Assembly: GCF_000737195.2 (NCBI RefSeq)
Contig: NZ_JALM01000080.1
Coordinates: 1-38,205, forward strand
From: Sciscionella sediminilitoris
Lineage (GTDB): Bacteria > Actinomycetota > Actinomycetes > Mycobacteriales > Pseudonocardiaceae
Length of the DNA stretch: 38,205 bases
Direction of reading: 5' to 3'
The notes beneath the pieces were generated by a model that worked only from the letters and a program-made list of their open reading frames with translations, searched no databases and was not told where the DNA came from. Numbering within the stretch: the first letter of the stretch is position 1; every line of letters starts with the position of its first letter. The position numbers and the translations under genes are program-made. Below, piece after piece: positions 7,557 to 16,039 of the stretch.

Positions 7557-8518
7557 CTCATCAGCTCGGCGCCCGGGCCCTTGATCTGCCGGGTGATCAG
7601 TGAGGTCTCCACGGTCAGCACCCCGGGCAGCGCGCCGAGGCGGTGGGCGAGGTAGCCGTAACACGCGTCCAGATCCCGGTAGACGGTGAAGGCCACGATG
7701 TTCGCCGTGCCGCTCGTCGCCGCCGCGTAGGCCACCTCGATGTGCCCGGCGAGCGCCGCGGCGACCGCGTCGAGTTCCCCGGGCGCCACGGTCAGCCAGA
7801 GCACGGCCGTGCAGTCGTAGTCGAACCAGCCGGGGTCGATGTCCACGTCGTAGAAGAAGACCCCGCGCCGGTGCAGTTCGGTCAACCGCCTGCGCAGGGT
7901 GGATTCCGGTGTCCCGGTCAGCGCGGAGAGGGCGGGAAAGCCGGTACGCCCATCGACCGCGAGCGCACGCAGCAGCGCCTGATCGGCCGCGGTGATGCGC
8001 TCGGGCGGGCCGGGCTGTTCGGCGGGTTCGGGTTCCCGCAACCGCTCGATCTCCCCGGCCTCGAGCGCACCGAGCCTGCCGGGCCAGCCATGGGCACCCG
8101 CGAGATCGCGCAGCACGCAGTGCGCCGTGATCGCGTCGATCCGCGGGGTGCGGGACAGTTTCTCCAGCAGCAGGCTGCCCGAACCGGATTCGGCGTGCGC
8201 CATACAGGTCAGCTCGGTGCCACCGGAGGCGAGCGCGACCCAGGAGGTGTCCTCCCTGCGCGCCAGCGCCTGCGCGATCCGCGGCGCGGTGTCCGGGGCA
8301 CAGCGCAGCCGCACCAGCCAGTCGGCCCGGCCGAGCCTGCGCCGGTCCGGAACCGCGACCACGCGCATCCCGGCATCCCGCAGCCTGCGGTATCGCTGCG
8401 CGAGCGTGCGCTCCGAGCACCCCAGCACGGCGGCGATCCGGCGCAGCGGGGTCCGCCCGGCGATGGCCAGCGCGTGCAGGATCCGCCGGTCCAGCACGTC
8501 CAGCGTGATGTTTTCCAC
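7553..8518 (-). CDS. AsnC/Lrp-family transcriptional regulator, duplicated (HTH-RAM-HTH-RAM)
   Basis: 321 aa, about twice the length of a classical Lrp, with GTG start at 8518. The first half has an AsnC-type HTH (LDVLDRRILHALAIAGRTPL, residues about 5-50) and a ligand-binding alpha/beta domain. The second half repeats the plan: DQALLRALAVDGRTGFPALS, then a second helix-turn-helix around residues 172-225 and a RAM-like domain ending in SLITRQIKG. Such tandem Lrp proteins occur in actinomycetes and are often linked to secondary metabolism. It is divergent from the methyltransferase (84 bp apart) and probably controls genes of this cluster; the ligand could be an amino or aromatic acid. The target is inference. 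Confidence 0.85.
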   Translation of the reverse strand: MENITLDVLDRRILHALAIAGRTPLRRIAAVLGCSERTLAQRYRRLRDAGMRVVAVPDRRRLGRADWLVRLRCAPDTAPRIAQALARREDTSWVALASGGTELTCMAHAESGSGSLLLEKLSRTPRIDAITAHCVLRDLAGAHGWPGRLGALEAGEIERLREPEPAEQPGPPERITAADQALLRALAVDGRTGFPALSALTGTPESTLRRRLTELHRRGVFFYDVDIDPGWFDYDCTAVLWLTVAPGELDAVAAALAGHIEVAYAAATSGTANIVAFTVYRDLDACYGYLAHRLGALPGVLTVETSLITRQIKGPGAELMS

Positions 8519-8602
8519 CAGTCAAGGGTACTTTGGATGCATCATCAGCCGAATAGACCGGTGAAGAGTAGTGGAACCGCCGATCTCTGCGAACCTCGAG
8601 GT

Positions 8603-9403
8603 ATGCAGAAAGACGAACTCGATCCGGTCGCGCACACCAGCAGGCTGACCGCCGCGATGCGCGCCGCCGAAAGCCGCAGGCCCGACGCGCTGTTCACCGA
8701 CCCGTTCGCCGAACGACTGGCCGGTGCCTCCGCACGGCAACTGGCCGAGGACTTCGACGGCGGGCCCACGATCCCGGTGCGCACCAGGTATTTCGACGAT
8801 GCGTTCGCCGAGCTGCGGCCGAGCCAGATCGTGGTGCTCGCCGCGGGCATGGACACCCGCGCGTTCCGGCTGGACTTCGCCCCCGGCACCACGCTGTTCG
8901 AACTCGACCGCCCGGCTGTGCTCGCCCACAAGGAGCGGGTCATCGACGCTCCGGCACGGTGCGAGCGCAACACCGTGGGCGTCGATCTGGCCACGGATTG
9001 GCGGGATCCCTTGCGTGCAGCGGGTTTCCAGGCCGACCGGCCGACCTGCTGGCTGGTCGAAGGGCTCACCCAGTACCTCGAGGAGTCCGCCGTGCTCACC
9101 CTGCTCGACCGGCTCACCGAGCTCAGCGCGCCGGGCAGCACCCTGCTGCTTGACGTGGTCGGGCGTTCGGTGCTGGAGGCGCACACGATGCGCGCGACGC
9201 TGGACTGGATGGCCGAGCACGGCGCACCGTGGCTGTTCGGCACCGAGGAACCGGAGGCGCTGCTGACCGCACGCGGCTGGGATCCCGAGGTGTCCCTGTT
9301 CAGCACGGTGGGCACCCGGCTGGGCCGCTGGCCGTACCCGGACGCGCCGCGGGGAACACCGGGTGTCCCGCACGGCTACCTTATCCGCGCGACACTGCGC
9401 TGA
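8603..9403 (+). CDS. SAM-dependent methyltransferase (LCM/PPM, TIGR00027-like)
   Basis: 266 aa. The sequence has DALFTDPFAERLAG near the N-terminus, IVVLAAGMDTRAFRL as the SAM-binding region, LFELDRPAVLAHK as the acidic strand-2 motif, and CWLVEGLTQYL after it, a signature order for the leucine carboxyl methyltransferase-like family that actinomycetes use for O-methylation of small molecules and carboxylates. ATG 8603 was chosen because homology begins just after it; an in-frame ATG at 8537 would add unrelated residues. The 3' end overlaps the convergent lyase gene by 23 bases. In this cluster it could methylate a phenol or carboxylate of the aromatic product, which is inference. Confidence 0.8.
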   Translation: MQKDELDPVAHTSRLTAAMRAAESRRPDALFTDPFAERLAGASARQLAEDFDGGPTIPVRTRYFDDAFAELRPSQIVVLAAGMDTRAFRLDFAPGTTLFELDRPAVLAHKERVIDAPARCERNTVGVDLATDWRDPLRAAGFQADRPTCWLVEGLTQYLEESAVLTLLDRLTELSAPGSTLLLDVVGRSVLEAHTMRATLDWMAEHGAPWLFGTEEPEALLTARGWDPEVSLFSTVGTRLGRWPYPDAPRGTPGVPHGYLIRATLR

Positions 9404-10796
9404 GCGGAACAGCGGCACGGCGCAGCTCCCGGTCGACCAGTGCGGCCGCGGCTCCGGTGTACTCGGCCGGATCGCACAACCGGTCCAGTTCTCCGGTCTC
9501 GATACACCCGGCGAGCTCGGACTCCCCGGCAAGCAGCTCGGCCAGTGGTTTCCCGGTCCGGCCCGCTTCCGCCGATGCCGCGCTCAGCAGCCGTTTGGCG
9601 GCGGCCTTCCCGATCCGCGGGGCCAGCACGGCCGCGATCCGCTCGGAAACCACCTGACTGCCGGTGATCCCGAGGTTGTCCCGCATCCGCTGCGGCCGCA
9701 CCTCGAGTCCCTCGGCCAGTTCGACCGCGGTGTGCGCGGCCCCACCGGTCAGCCGCAGGCATTCGCGCAACAACAACCATTCCGCGTGCCAGGCACCAGC
9801 CGAGCGTTCGTCCTCGGTGAGCAGGCACTGGGTCAGCCCGGTCGCGAGCGCCGGAACCTGCATCGCCGCACTGCGCAGCAAGGTGGCGAGCACCGGATTT
9901 CGCTTGTGTGGCATGGCCGAGGAACTGCCCCGCCCGTCCGCTCCCGGCTCGGCGAGCTCACCGACCTCGGTCCTGGCCAGCGACTGCACATCGAGCGCGA
10001 TCTTGCCGAGCGCCCCGGCGGTGCACGCCAGTGCCGAGGCGAGATCGGCCATCGGGGTGCGCAGTACGTGCCACGGCAGCACCGGGCGGGCCAGGCCGGT
10101 CTCCGCCGCGAACGCGCCGGCCAGCCGGTCGGTGTACTCACCCGGATCCGGATGTGGCTGCCCACCGTCGATCCCGGCGTATTCCAGGTACCCGGCCAGC
10201 GTTCCCGCCGCACCGCCGAGCGCGACCGGCAGCCCCTCGGCGAGCAACCGTGCCAGCCGGGCATCGGCGTCCAGGACGAGTTCCCGCCAGCCCGCCGCCT
10301 TCAGGCCGAACGTGGTGGGCACCGCGTGCAGGGCCAGGGTGCGCCCGGCGAGCACGGTGTCCCGGTGTTCGGCGGCGAGCCGGCCGATGGCGGTGGCCGT
10401 GGCGCCCAGATCGGCCCGGATGAGCCGGATCGCGCGCTGCGCGACCAGCATCGCGCCGGTGTCCAGGATGTCCTGGCTGGTGGATCCGCGGTGCACGTAT
10501 TCGGCGGCGGCCGCGTCCTCCTCGGACACCACCGCCGTGAACGCCTGCACCAGGCCCACCACCGGATTCGCGGTCGCCCGCGCGGCGATCGCCAGCGCCC
10601 GCAGATCGAGCCGTTCGGCCCGGGCCGCGCGGCTGATCACCGCGGCCACGTCCGGCGGCAGCGTGCCGAGCCGGGCCTGGGCCCTGGCCAGTGCGGCCTC
10701 GGCGTCGAGCATCGCCTGCAGCCATGCCGTATCGGAGACCGCCGCTTCGACCGGGGTCCCCGCCCGTACCGGGGAAAGCAGCCCGGAATCGATCAT
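9381..10796 (-). CDS. Aspartase/fumarase-superfamily lyase; candidate nitrosuccinate lyase (CreD-like)
   Basis: 471 aa. It has the superfamily signature SSAMPHKRNP (around residues 292-301) and the other active-site segments RGSTSQDILDTGA (103-115) and LALHAVPTTFG, placing it with 3-carboxy-cis,cis-muconate cycloisomerase, adenylosuccinate lyase and CreD. CreD-type lyases release nitrous acid and fumarate from nitrosuccinate. Its ATG overlaps the stop of the CreE-like flavoprotein gene (ATGA), and that pairing is the main reason for preferring the nitrosuccinate lyase role over a beta-ketoadipate or purine role. No other beta-ketoadipate or purine gene is in the window. It is the last gene of the seven-gene operon and overlaps the convergent methyltransferase end. 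Superfamily is certain; substrate is inferred from context. Confidence 0.8.
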   Translation of the reverse strand: MIDSGLLSPVRAGTPVEAAVSDTAWLQAMLDAEAALARAQARLGTLPPDVAAVISRAARAERLDLRALAIAARATANPVVGLVQAFTAVVSEEDAAAAEYVHRGSTSQDILDTGAMLVAQRAIRLIRADLGATATAIGRLAAEHRDTVLAGRTLALHAVPTTFGLKAAGWRELVLDADARLARLLAEGLPVALGGAAGTLAGYLEYAGIDGGQPHPDPGEYTDRLAGAFAAETGLARPVLPWHVLRTPMADLASALACTAGALGKIALDVQSLARTEVGELAEPGADGRGSSSAMPHKRNPVLATLLRSAAMQVPALATGLTQCLLTEDERSAGAWHAEWLLLRECLRLTGGAAHTAVELAEGLEVRPQRMRDNLGITGSQVVSERIAAVLAPRIGKAAAKRLLSAASAEAGRTGKPLAELLAGESELAGCIETGELDRLCDPAEYTGAAAALVDRELRRAAVPLSAVSRG

Positions 10797-12745
10797 ACGA
10801 TCACACCCATCAGCCGGGTGCCCTCCACCGCGGGCCGCCGGATCGGGGTAGCGGTCGGCATGTCCAGGATGGTCCGGGCTATCGCATCGGAGTCCCCGAG
10901 GGTGACCGAGTCGACCCCCGGCCGGATCCCGGCGGCGGTGACCCAGTGCACCGCCTCGGTCGGCACCCCGTACGCGAACCGGCGCGGATGCGCGCGGTCC
11001 TGGGTGTCGACAAGGCGATAAGGGCGTTCGGTGACCGCGAGTCCGCCGGTTTCGTAGGTTTCCCCGGCCGCGCCGGGGATCCGGTAGGTGCGGCACTGTT
11101 CGGTGGCCAGCAGGTGCCGCATCAGCGGATCGGCGGTGCGCCGCAGATCCGGTTCCGGCAACCGCGCCTCGATCAGCACCTCGGCCCGGATCGGCGGGCC
11201 GGGCACGATCCCGGACTGGGCCACGAATGCGGGATCCTCGGTGTCGATGCAGATCTGGGTTCCGGGCCCGGTGATCTCCAGGATGCCCGCCTCGATCAGG
11301 GCGATCATCTCCTCGATCCTGGACACCGGCGGCCCGATGGAGAGGAATGCGTTGAGCGGGGTGTACCACGCGTCCAGCTCGTCCTGATGCGAATCACCGG
11401 CCAGGCCACCGTGATCCACCACGAGCCGGATCTCGTTGCGCAGATCGCGCAACACATCCAGCGCGGCCTTGAGCGGTCCGTCCACATTGCCCGCCTTGGC
11501 CTCCCGGACATCCCGGGCCAGATAGTCCAGCAGCCAGGCGCGGAACTCGGCCCGATCGGCGAATTCCAGTCCCTGACAGGGATGCGCGATCCGGTCCCAG
11601 TCCCAGCGTTCGGCTGGCGCGATGCGGTAGGTGTCCAGCAGCAGGTCTTCGTCCCGGTCCCCCGATGCGGACAGATAGCGCCGCACGAACGGCTCGGGAT
11701 CCTCGCCCCGGGAGCGCAACAACGCGCCGTAGTAGACGCTTTCCACTTCCAGCGCGATCAGCGGCCACACGTCGGCGCCGAAGCGAACCCCCGCGCGCTC
11801 GCGCAGCCGGGCGATCACTTCCGGGGTGAGCAGCCGGGGACGGTACCGGCCGAAGGCGCCCTTCTGGTTCTCCCCGCGCGCGTGGTACGGCACCCCGCGG
11901 CGGGAACTGGCGTACAGCACGGGTTCCCGCCCAGACGGCCGGTACCGTAACCGGTCCCCTTCGCGGACAAAGGACCCGCCGCGGCCCACCGTGAACAACG
12001 CCATGTGGTCGAAGAAGTTCAGGCCGAGGCCGCGCAACAGCACCGGACGGCCCGCTTCGATCGCGCTCAGTTCCAGATCGGCGGGATTGGCGGGCGGAAC
12101 ATAGGTGAGCAGATGGATCCGCGCCAGGCTCGCCGTCCGTTCCTCGCGCGCGGAAAGCCGCGCGGGCAGGTGCCCCTGGGCCAGCACCACCGCGTCCAGT
12201 TCGTGCAACCGGGTACCGTCCTCGAGGCGAACTCCTTGTGGGCCACCGGCGATCCCGTTGGTGTCCGCCATCGCCACGGCACGCGAGCGATGCACCGCGA
12301 TCGTGACGTGTTCGGGTGCGCGTGCCACGATCTGCTGGAAGGAGTCGTTCAGGTAGCGGCCGTAGAAGGCGCGAGTGGGATACGAGTCCGGGCCAAGACT
12401 CCGCGCCTCGGCAAGCGTTTCCGCCTCGTATTCGCCCAGTTCACCCAGCAGTGCCAGGCTTTTCGCCCACTCGTACAGGCTCGGACCTGGCTCCACCGGC
12501 CCCTCGATCCGTGCGCTGTCATCGGTGTAGACGGTGATCTGGGCGGCCACCGTATTGGTGAGCAGATACCGGGACTGTTCGGCGCGCCACACCGCTCCGG
12601 AACCGGGAGCGGACGGATCCACGATGTGCACCGTGATCGTCTCGTGGGTGGCCGCGGCGCGTTCATTGGCGCACAACCGCTCCACAATGGACAGTCCGCG
12701 GGGACCGGCACCGATGACGCAGATCTCGAGGTGACCGGGTCTCAT
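10793..12745 (-). CDS. FAD/NAD(P)-binding flavoprotein; candidate L-aspartate N-monooxygenase (CreE-like)
   Basis: 650 aa. The N-terminus EICVIGAGPRGLSIVERL is a dinucleotide-binding motif of the FAD-NAD(P)-binding (PF13454-like) group. Further on are 'VWRAEQSRYLLTNTVAAQ', the cofactor-proximal VVLAQGHLPA and LLRGLGLNFFDH, a typical block of this large family. CreE/FzmM-type enzymes, which oxidise the amino group of aspartate to nitrosuccinate, are as far as I recall of this size and family. The gene is coupled to PhzE upstream and to the CreD-like lyase downstream by ATGA overlaps, so the two nitrite genes are made together with the 3-hydroxyanthranilate genes. Many members of the family are uncharacterised, so the reaction is inference from pairing. 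Confidence 0.75.
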   Translation of the reverse strand: MRPGHLEICVIGAGPRGLSIVERLCANERAAATHETITVHIVDPSAPGSGAVWRAEQSRYLLTNTVAAQITVYTDDSARIEGPVEPGPSLYEWAKSLALLGELGEYEAETLAEARSLGPDSYPTRAFYGRYLNDSFQQIVARAPEHVTIAVHRSRAVAMADTNGIAGGPQGVRLEDGTRLHELDAVVLAQGHLPARLSAREERTASLARIHLLTYVPPANPADLELSAIEAGRPVLLRGLGLNFFDHMALFTVGRGGSFVREGDRLRYRPSGREPVLYASSRRGVPYHARGENQKGAFGRYRPRLLTPEVIARLRERAGVRFGADVWPLIALEVESVYYGALLRSRGEDPEPFVRRYLSASGDRDEDLLLDTYRIAPAERWDWDRIAHPCQGLEFADRAEFRAWLLDYLARDVREAKAGNVDGPLKAALDVLRDLRNEIRLVVDHGGLAGDSHQDELDAWYTPLNAFLSIGPPVSRIEEMIALIEAGILEITGPGTQICIDTEDPAFVAQSGIVPGPPIRAEVLIEARLPEPDLRRTADPLMRHLLATEQCRTYRIPGAAGETYETGGLAVTERPYRLVDTQDRAHPRRFAYGVPTEAVHWVTAAGIRPGVDSVTLGDSDAIARTILDMPTATPIRRPAVEGTRLMGVIV

Positions 12746-14622
12746 CTGGCCACCCCGTTCGCGATGAGCTCCGCGATCCGCGCGCCGAGGATGCGGACCC
12801 CGTCCTTGGTGAGCACCGATTCGGCATGGAACTGCAGCGAGGCGAAAAACGGCGCGCGGAGTGCGTGTACCTCGCCGGATTCGGCGTCCCTGCTCACCTC
12901 GACCACGCCGAGCGGTCCGCAGTCGACCTTGTCCTCGGTGCACCGCGCGGCGAAGGTGTTGTAGAAGCCGACCAGTTCGCGCGCGCCGAACAGGTCGATC
13001 TCGCGCTGCAACCCCTGATTCGGCACATCCTTGCGGAGCAATGGGAACCCGAGCCGCCTGCTGAGCACCTGATGGCTCAGGCACACCGCGAGGAACGGGA
13101 GACGGCGCTCGAGCAGGGTGCCGATCGCCGAGCTGAGGTGCGCGATCTTGGGATGCTCGGGATCCCGCGGATCGCCGGGCCCCGGCCCCATCACGACCAG
13201 ATCGTGGCCGTCCAGGAAATACGGTTCGTCGAACCGGCACACGGTGACCTCGAGCCCCATGGACCGCAGCTGGTGATCGAGCATCGAGGTGAAGGTGTCC
13301 TCGGCGTCGACCACCAGCACCCGGCGACCGGCAAGTTCGGCTCGCGGCCACGCGCGGTTTTCCTCGCTGTGCTGCCAGAAACCGGCGAGCGTCGCATTGC
13401 GGTCCCGGAGCGCGGCCCGCACACTCGGATGCTCGGCGAACCGCTGCGGCTGCTCGGCGCGCAGCGCGGCGAGCAGCCCGGCCGCCTTCGCCTTGGTCTC
13501 CGCGACCTCGGATTCCGCTTCGGAATGCCGGACCAGGGTGGCGCCGACCCCGATCCGGATCCGCCCGGTGGCGCCGATGTCCGCGGCGCGTATCAGGATC
13601 GAGGAGTCCAGGCAGCGGTTTCCCCGCTCGTCCCGCCCGATCAGCGCGATCACCCCGCTGTAGTAACCGCGGCCCTGCGGTTCATAGCGGGCGATCACCC
13701 GGCACGCGCTCTCCAGCGGGCTGCCGGTGACGGTGGGCGCGAACATGGTCTCGCGCAGGATCTCGCGCGGATCGCGTTCGCTGTGCCCGAGGATGAAGTA
13801 CTCGGTGTGCGCGAGGCGAGCCATCTCCTTCAGCCGCGGCCCGACCACCCGTCCGCCGTGCTCGCAGATCCGGGCCATCATCTTCAGTTCCTCGTCCACG
13901 ACCATGTACAGCTCGTCGGTTTCCTTGCGGTCGGCCAGGAAATCCAGCACCGCGGGCAGGCTCGGACCCGACGGCGGATAGCGATAGGTGCCGCTGATCG
14001 GGTTCATCACCGCGGTTCCCTCGTGCAGGCTCACGTGCCGTTCGGGCGTCGCGCCCACGAAGGTCCGGTCACCGGTGTGTGCGATGAACGTCCAGTAGGC
14101 GCCCGTTTCCCTGGTCAGCAACCGGCGGAAGAAGGAGAGCGCTTGCCCTGTGGTGTACCCGGTGATGTCGGCGAGGAACGAGCGTTTGATCACGAAGTTC
14201 GCGCCCTCGCCCTCGCCGATCTCCCGGTCGATGATCGCGCCGACGGTCTCCGCATAGGTCTCGTCGGCCACGTCGAATTCCTCGCCGGTCAGGCTGATCG
14301 GCAGGTCCGGGAGCCGGGCGAGGCCGTGTTCCAGTGGAATCGTGTCCTGCTCGGTGACGGTCATCGTGATCAGCGGCTCGCCGTCGTCGGCGCACGCGTA
14401 GCCGCGCTCGGTGATCTGCCGATAGGGCACGATGGCCAGTACCTCGTGGCCCGCGCCGGAAGCACCGTCCGGCAACGCGATCTCGGCCAGCGTGTCCACC
14501 GTGGACGTCTCGCCGAGCAGGATCTCCAGCCTCGGTTCCGTGTTCCGCTCCGGGCGATACAACAGGGCGAACGGGGGCGGATCCGGTGCCAGTGCCCGGT
14601 CGAGCAACTCGACCTGATTCAT
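12742..14622 (-). CDS. phzE: 2-amino-2-desoxyisochorismate (ADIC) synthase, PhzE-type
   Basis: 626 aa, close to PhzE length. The N-terminal two thirds are a chorismate-binding (MST) domain with [28 protein letters not shown] and [20 protein letters not shown]. The C-terminal third is a class I glutamine amidotransferase with the nucleophile Cys in FLAVCLSHQ and the His-Glu pair in LQFHAES. It converts chorismate plus glutamine-derived ammonia to ADIC. The fused MST-GATase order is also found in some anthranilate synthases, but the directly coupled PhzD gene upstream (ATGA at 14619-14622) supports ADIC as the released product. It overlaps the CreE-like gene downstream in the same way. Confidence 0.92.
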   Translation of the reverse strand: MNQVELLDRALAPDPPPFALLYRPERNTEPRLEILLGETSTVDTLAEIALPDGASGAGHEVLAIVPYRQITERGYACADDGEPLITMTVTEQDTIPLEHGLARLPDLPISLTGEEFDVADETYAETVGAIIDREIGEGEGANFVIKRSFLADITGYTTGQALSFFRRLLTRETGAYWTFIAHTGDRTFVGATPERHVSLHEGTAVMNPISGTYRYPPSGPSLPAVLDFLADRKETDELYMVVDEELKMMARICEHGGRVVGPRLKEMARLAHTEYFILGHSERDPREILRETMFAPTVTGSPLESACRVIARYEPQGRGYYSGVIALIGRDERGNRCLDSSILIRAADIGATGRIRIGVGATLVRHSEAESEVAETKAKAAGLLAALRAEQPQRFAEHPSVRAALRDRNATLAGFWQHSEENRAWPRAELAGRRVLVVDAEDTFTSMLDHQLRSMGLEVTVCRFDEPYFLDGHDLVVMGPGPGDPRDPEHPKIAHLSSAIGTLLERRLPFLAVCLSHQVLSRRLGFPLLRKDVPNQGLQREIDLFGARELVGFYNTFAARCTEDKVDCGPLGVVEVSRDAESGEVHALRAPFFASLQFHAESVLTKDGVRILGARIAELIANGVAR

Positions 14623-15242
14623 GGCAGCACCTCTTTCGCGGTGGTCACCACCGCGCAGCGCTGCGCGGCGTAGTCGATGGCGAGCCGGTGATACCGCGCG
14701 GAGAAGTCCGCGATGGCATCCGCGACCAGGAAGGTCTCGATGTCGTTGGTGAACGCCTCGACCGCGGTCATCAGCACACCGACATGCGCGTACACGCCGC
14801 ACAGCACCAGCTGGTCCCGGCCGAGGGTACGCATCCGGGCCAGCAGATCGGAACCGAAAAACGCGCTGTAGCGCCATTTCACGAAGGTCCAGTCGTCCTC
14901 GGCGGGAGTGAGCGCGTCGACCACCTCGCGGTCCGCGGGCGCCACCCGCATGCCCGGCCCCCAGAAGTCCTTGAGCAGGCCACGTTGCCGTTCGGTCATC
15001 CCGCCGGGCTGCGCGGTGTAGCCGACCGGGACACCGAGCGAAGCACACCGCGCGCGCAATACGGCGATGTTCGAGACCAGTTCCTCGCGCAGGCCACCGG
15101 GCAGGGGGCGCACGAAGAACCGTTGCATATCGTGCACGAGCAGCACCGCGCGGTCCGGATCGGCGGACCATCCGGCGATGTTCTCCGGCAGGTCGCCTGC
15201 GGCCGGCATCGAGTACGGCTCGATCGTGGGGATTCCTGCCAT
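14619..15242 (-). CDS. phzD: Isochorismatase-type ADIC hydrolase, PhzD-type
   Basis: 207 aa. Very close in pattern to Pseudomonas Phz[14 protein letters not shown] at the start, [13 protein letters not shown] with the catalytic Asp at residue 38, [23 protein letters not shown] with the active-site Lys just before it, [10 protein letters not shown] and [16 protein letters not shown]. It removes pyruvate from ADIC to give trans-2,3-dihydro-3-hydroxyanthranilic acid (DHHA). ATG 15242 is preferred over an upstream ATG at 15281 because it matches the PhzD N-terminus and follows GGAGGAG by 5 nt. It is third after the DAHP synthase and the SDR dehydrogenase (28-nt gap) and is coupled to PhzE downstream. 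Confidence 0.93.
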   Translation of the reverse strand: MAGIPTIEPYSMPAAGDLPENIAGWSADPDRAVLLVHDMQRFFVRPLPGGLREELVSNIAVLRARCASLGVPVGYTAQPGGMTERQRGLLKDFWGPGMRVAPADREVVDALTPAEDDWTFVKWRYSAFFGSDLLARMRTLGRDQLVLCGVYAHVGVLMTAVEAFTNDIETFLVADAIADFSARYHRLAIDYAAQRCAVVTTAKEVLP

Positions 15243-15270
15243 GGGGCTCCTCCGGGAATTCAGGGGAATA

Positions 15271-16023
15271 TCAACTGCCAAGGGTCGCTCCGCCGTCCAC
15301 GGTCAGTTCGTGCATGGTGATGTGGCTCGCCCGTGCGGAGAGCAGGAAGGTCACCGCGTTCGCGATATCGGCGGGCGCGGCGATCCTGCCGAGCGGAATA
15401 CCGAGCCGGTAGGTGTCCAGGCTGCCCCGGACGGTGGTCTTGGGGCCGGACTCGTCGTGCCACATCGAGCTGAGCATCGGGCTGTCGGTGGAGCCGGGCG
15501 CCACCACATTGCACCGGATGCCGTGCCCGGCCAGTTCGAGGCCGAGACACTTGGTGAACATCGTGGCCGCCGCCTTGGACGCGGCATAGGCGGCCATCTC
15601 CAGTCGCGGGGTGCTCGCCGCATTGGATGCCACGGTCACGATCGCGCCCCGGGAACGCTGCATCATCCGCACGGCGACCGCGCGGGAGAGGTGGAAGACA
15701 CCGGTGGTGTTGACCGCGAAGGTAGTGTGCCAGTCCTGCTCGGTCAGTTTGGTCGCCTCACCGAGCCGCAGCACACCGGCCGCGTTCACCAGATACTCGA
15801 CCGGGCCGAGCCGGTCCTCGATCGCCGCCACCGTGTCCGCCACCTGACCGGAATCGCTGACATCGGCGGGAAACCCGGTCACTCCCGCTCCCGCGATCGC
15901 CGCCAGCCCCTCCGGATCCCGGTCCACCGCGGCGACCACCGCCCCGCGTTCCCGCAACGCGCGCACCACCTCGGCGCCGATCCCACCGGCCGCGCCACTG
16001 ACCACCGCGACCTCGTGTTCCAT
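15271..16023 (-). CDS. SDR dehydrogenase, EntA-type; probable DHHA to 3-hydroxyanthranilate dehydrogenase
   Basis: 250 aa classical short-chain dehydrogenase: [11 protein letters not shown] (cofactor loop), NAAGV (about 80-84), catalytic Ser133 and Y146-AAS-K150, and the C-terminal [13 protein letters not shown] typical of the 2,3-dihydro-2,3-dihydroxybenzoate dehydrogenase (EntA/DhbA) branch. By analogy it oxidises DHHA with NAD+ to 3-hydroxyanthranilic acid, the aromatising step known from calcimycin- and benzoxazole-type clusters. The ATG at 16023 has AGGAGG 8 nt upstream; an upstream GTG would overlap that element. It lies directly between DAHP synthase (16-nt gap) and PhzD. Family is sure; the exact substrate follows from its neighbours. 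Confidence 0.87.
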   Translation of the reverse strand: MEHEVAVVSGAAGGIGAEVVRALRERGAVVAAVDRDPEGLAAIAGAGVTGFPADVSDSGQVADTVAAIEDRLGPVEYLVNAAGVLRLGEATKLTEQDWHTTFAVNTTGVFHLSRAVAVRMMQRSRGAIVTVASNAASTPRLEMAAYAASKAAATMFTKCLGLELAGHGIRCNVVAPGSTDSPMLSSMWHDESGPKTTVRGSLDTYRLGIPLGRIAAPADIANAVTFLLSARASHITMHELTVDGGATLGS

Positions 16024-16039
16024 CAGGCACACCTCCTCG

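Noticed and set aside
9381-10796. Beta-ketoadipate pathway (muconate cycloisomerase) assignment of the lyase
   Set aside because: No protocatechuate dioxygenase, decarboxylase or other pca gene is present, and the gene is coupled to a flavoprotein and PhzE. The superfamily alone does not justify it.
10796-11369. N-terminal extension of the CreD-like lyase frame up to 11369
   Set aside because: The extension is Arg/Gly-rich shadow of the flavoprotein gene. The ATG at 10796 overlaps the upstream stop codon and homology begins there.
12742-16023. Phenazine biosynthesis cluster
   Set aside because: PhzF, PhzA/B and PhzG counterparts are absent, and an EntA-type dehydrogenase is present, which points to 3-hydroxyanthranilate instead.
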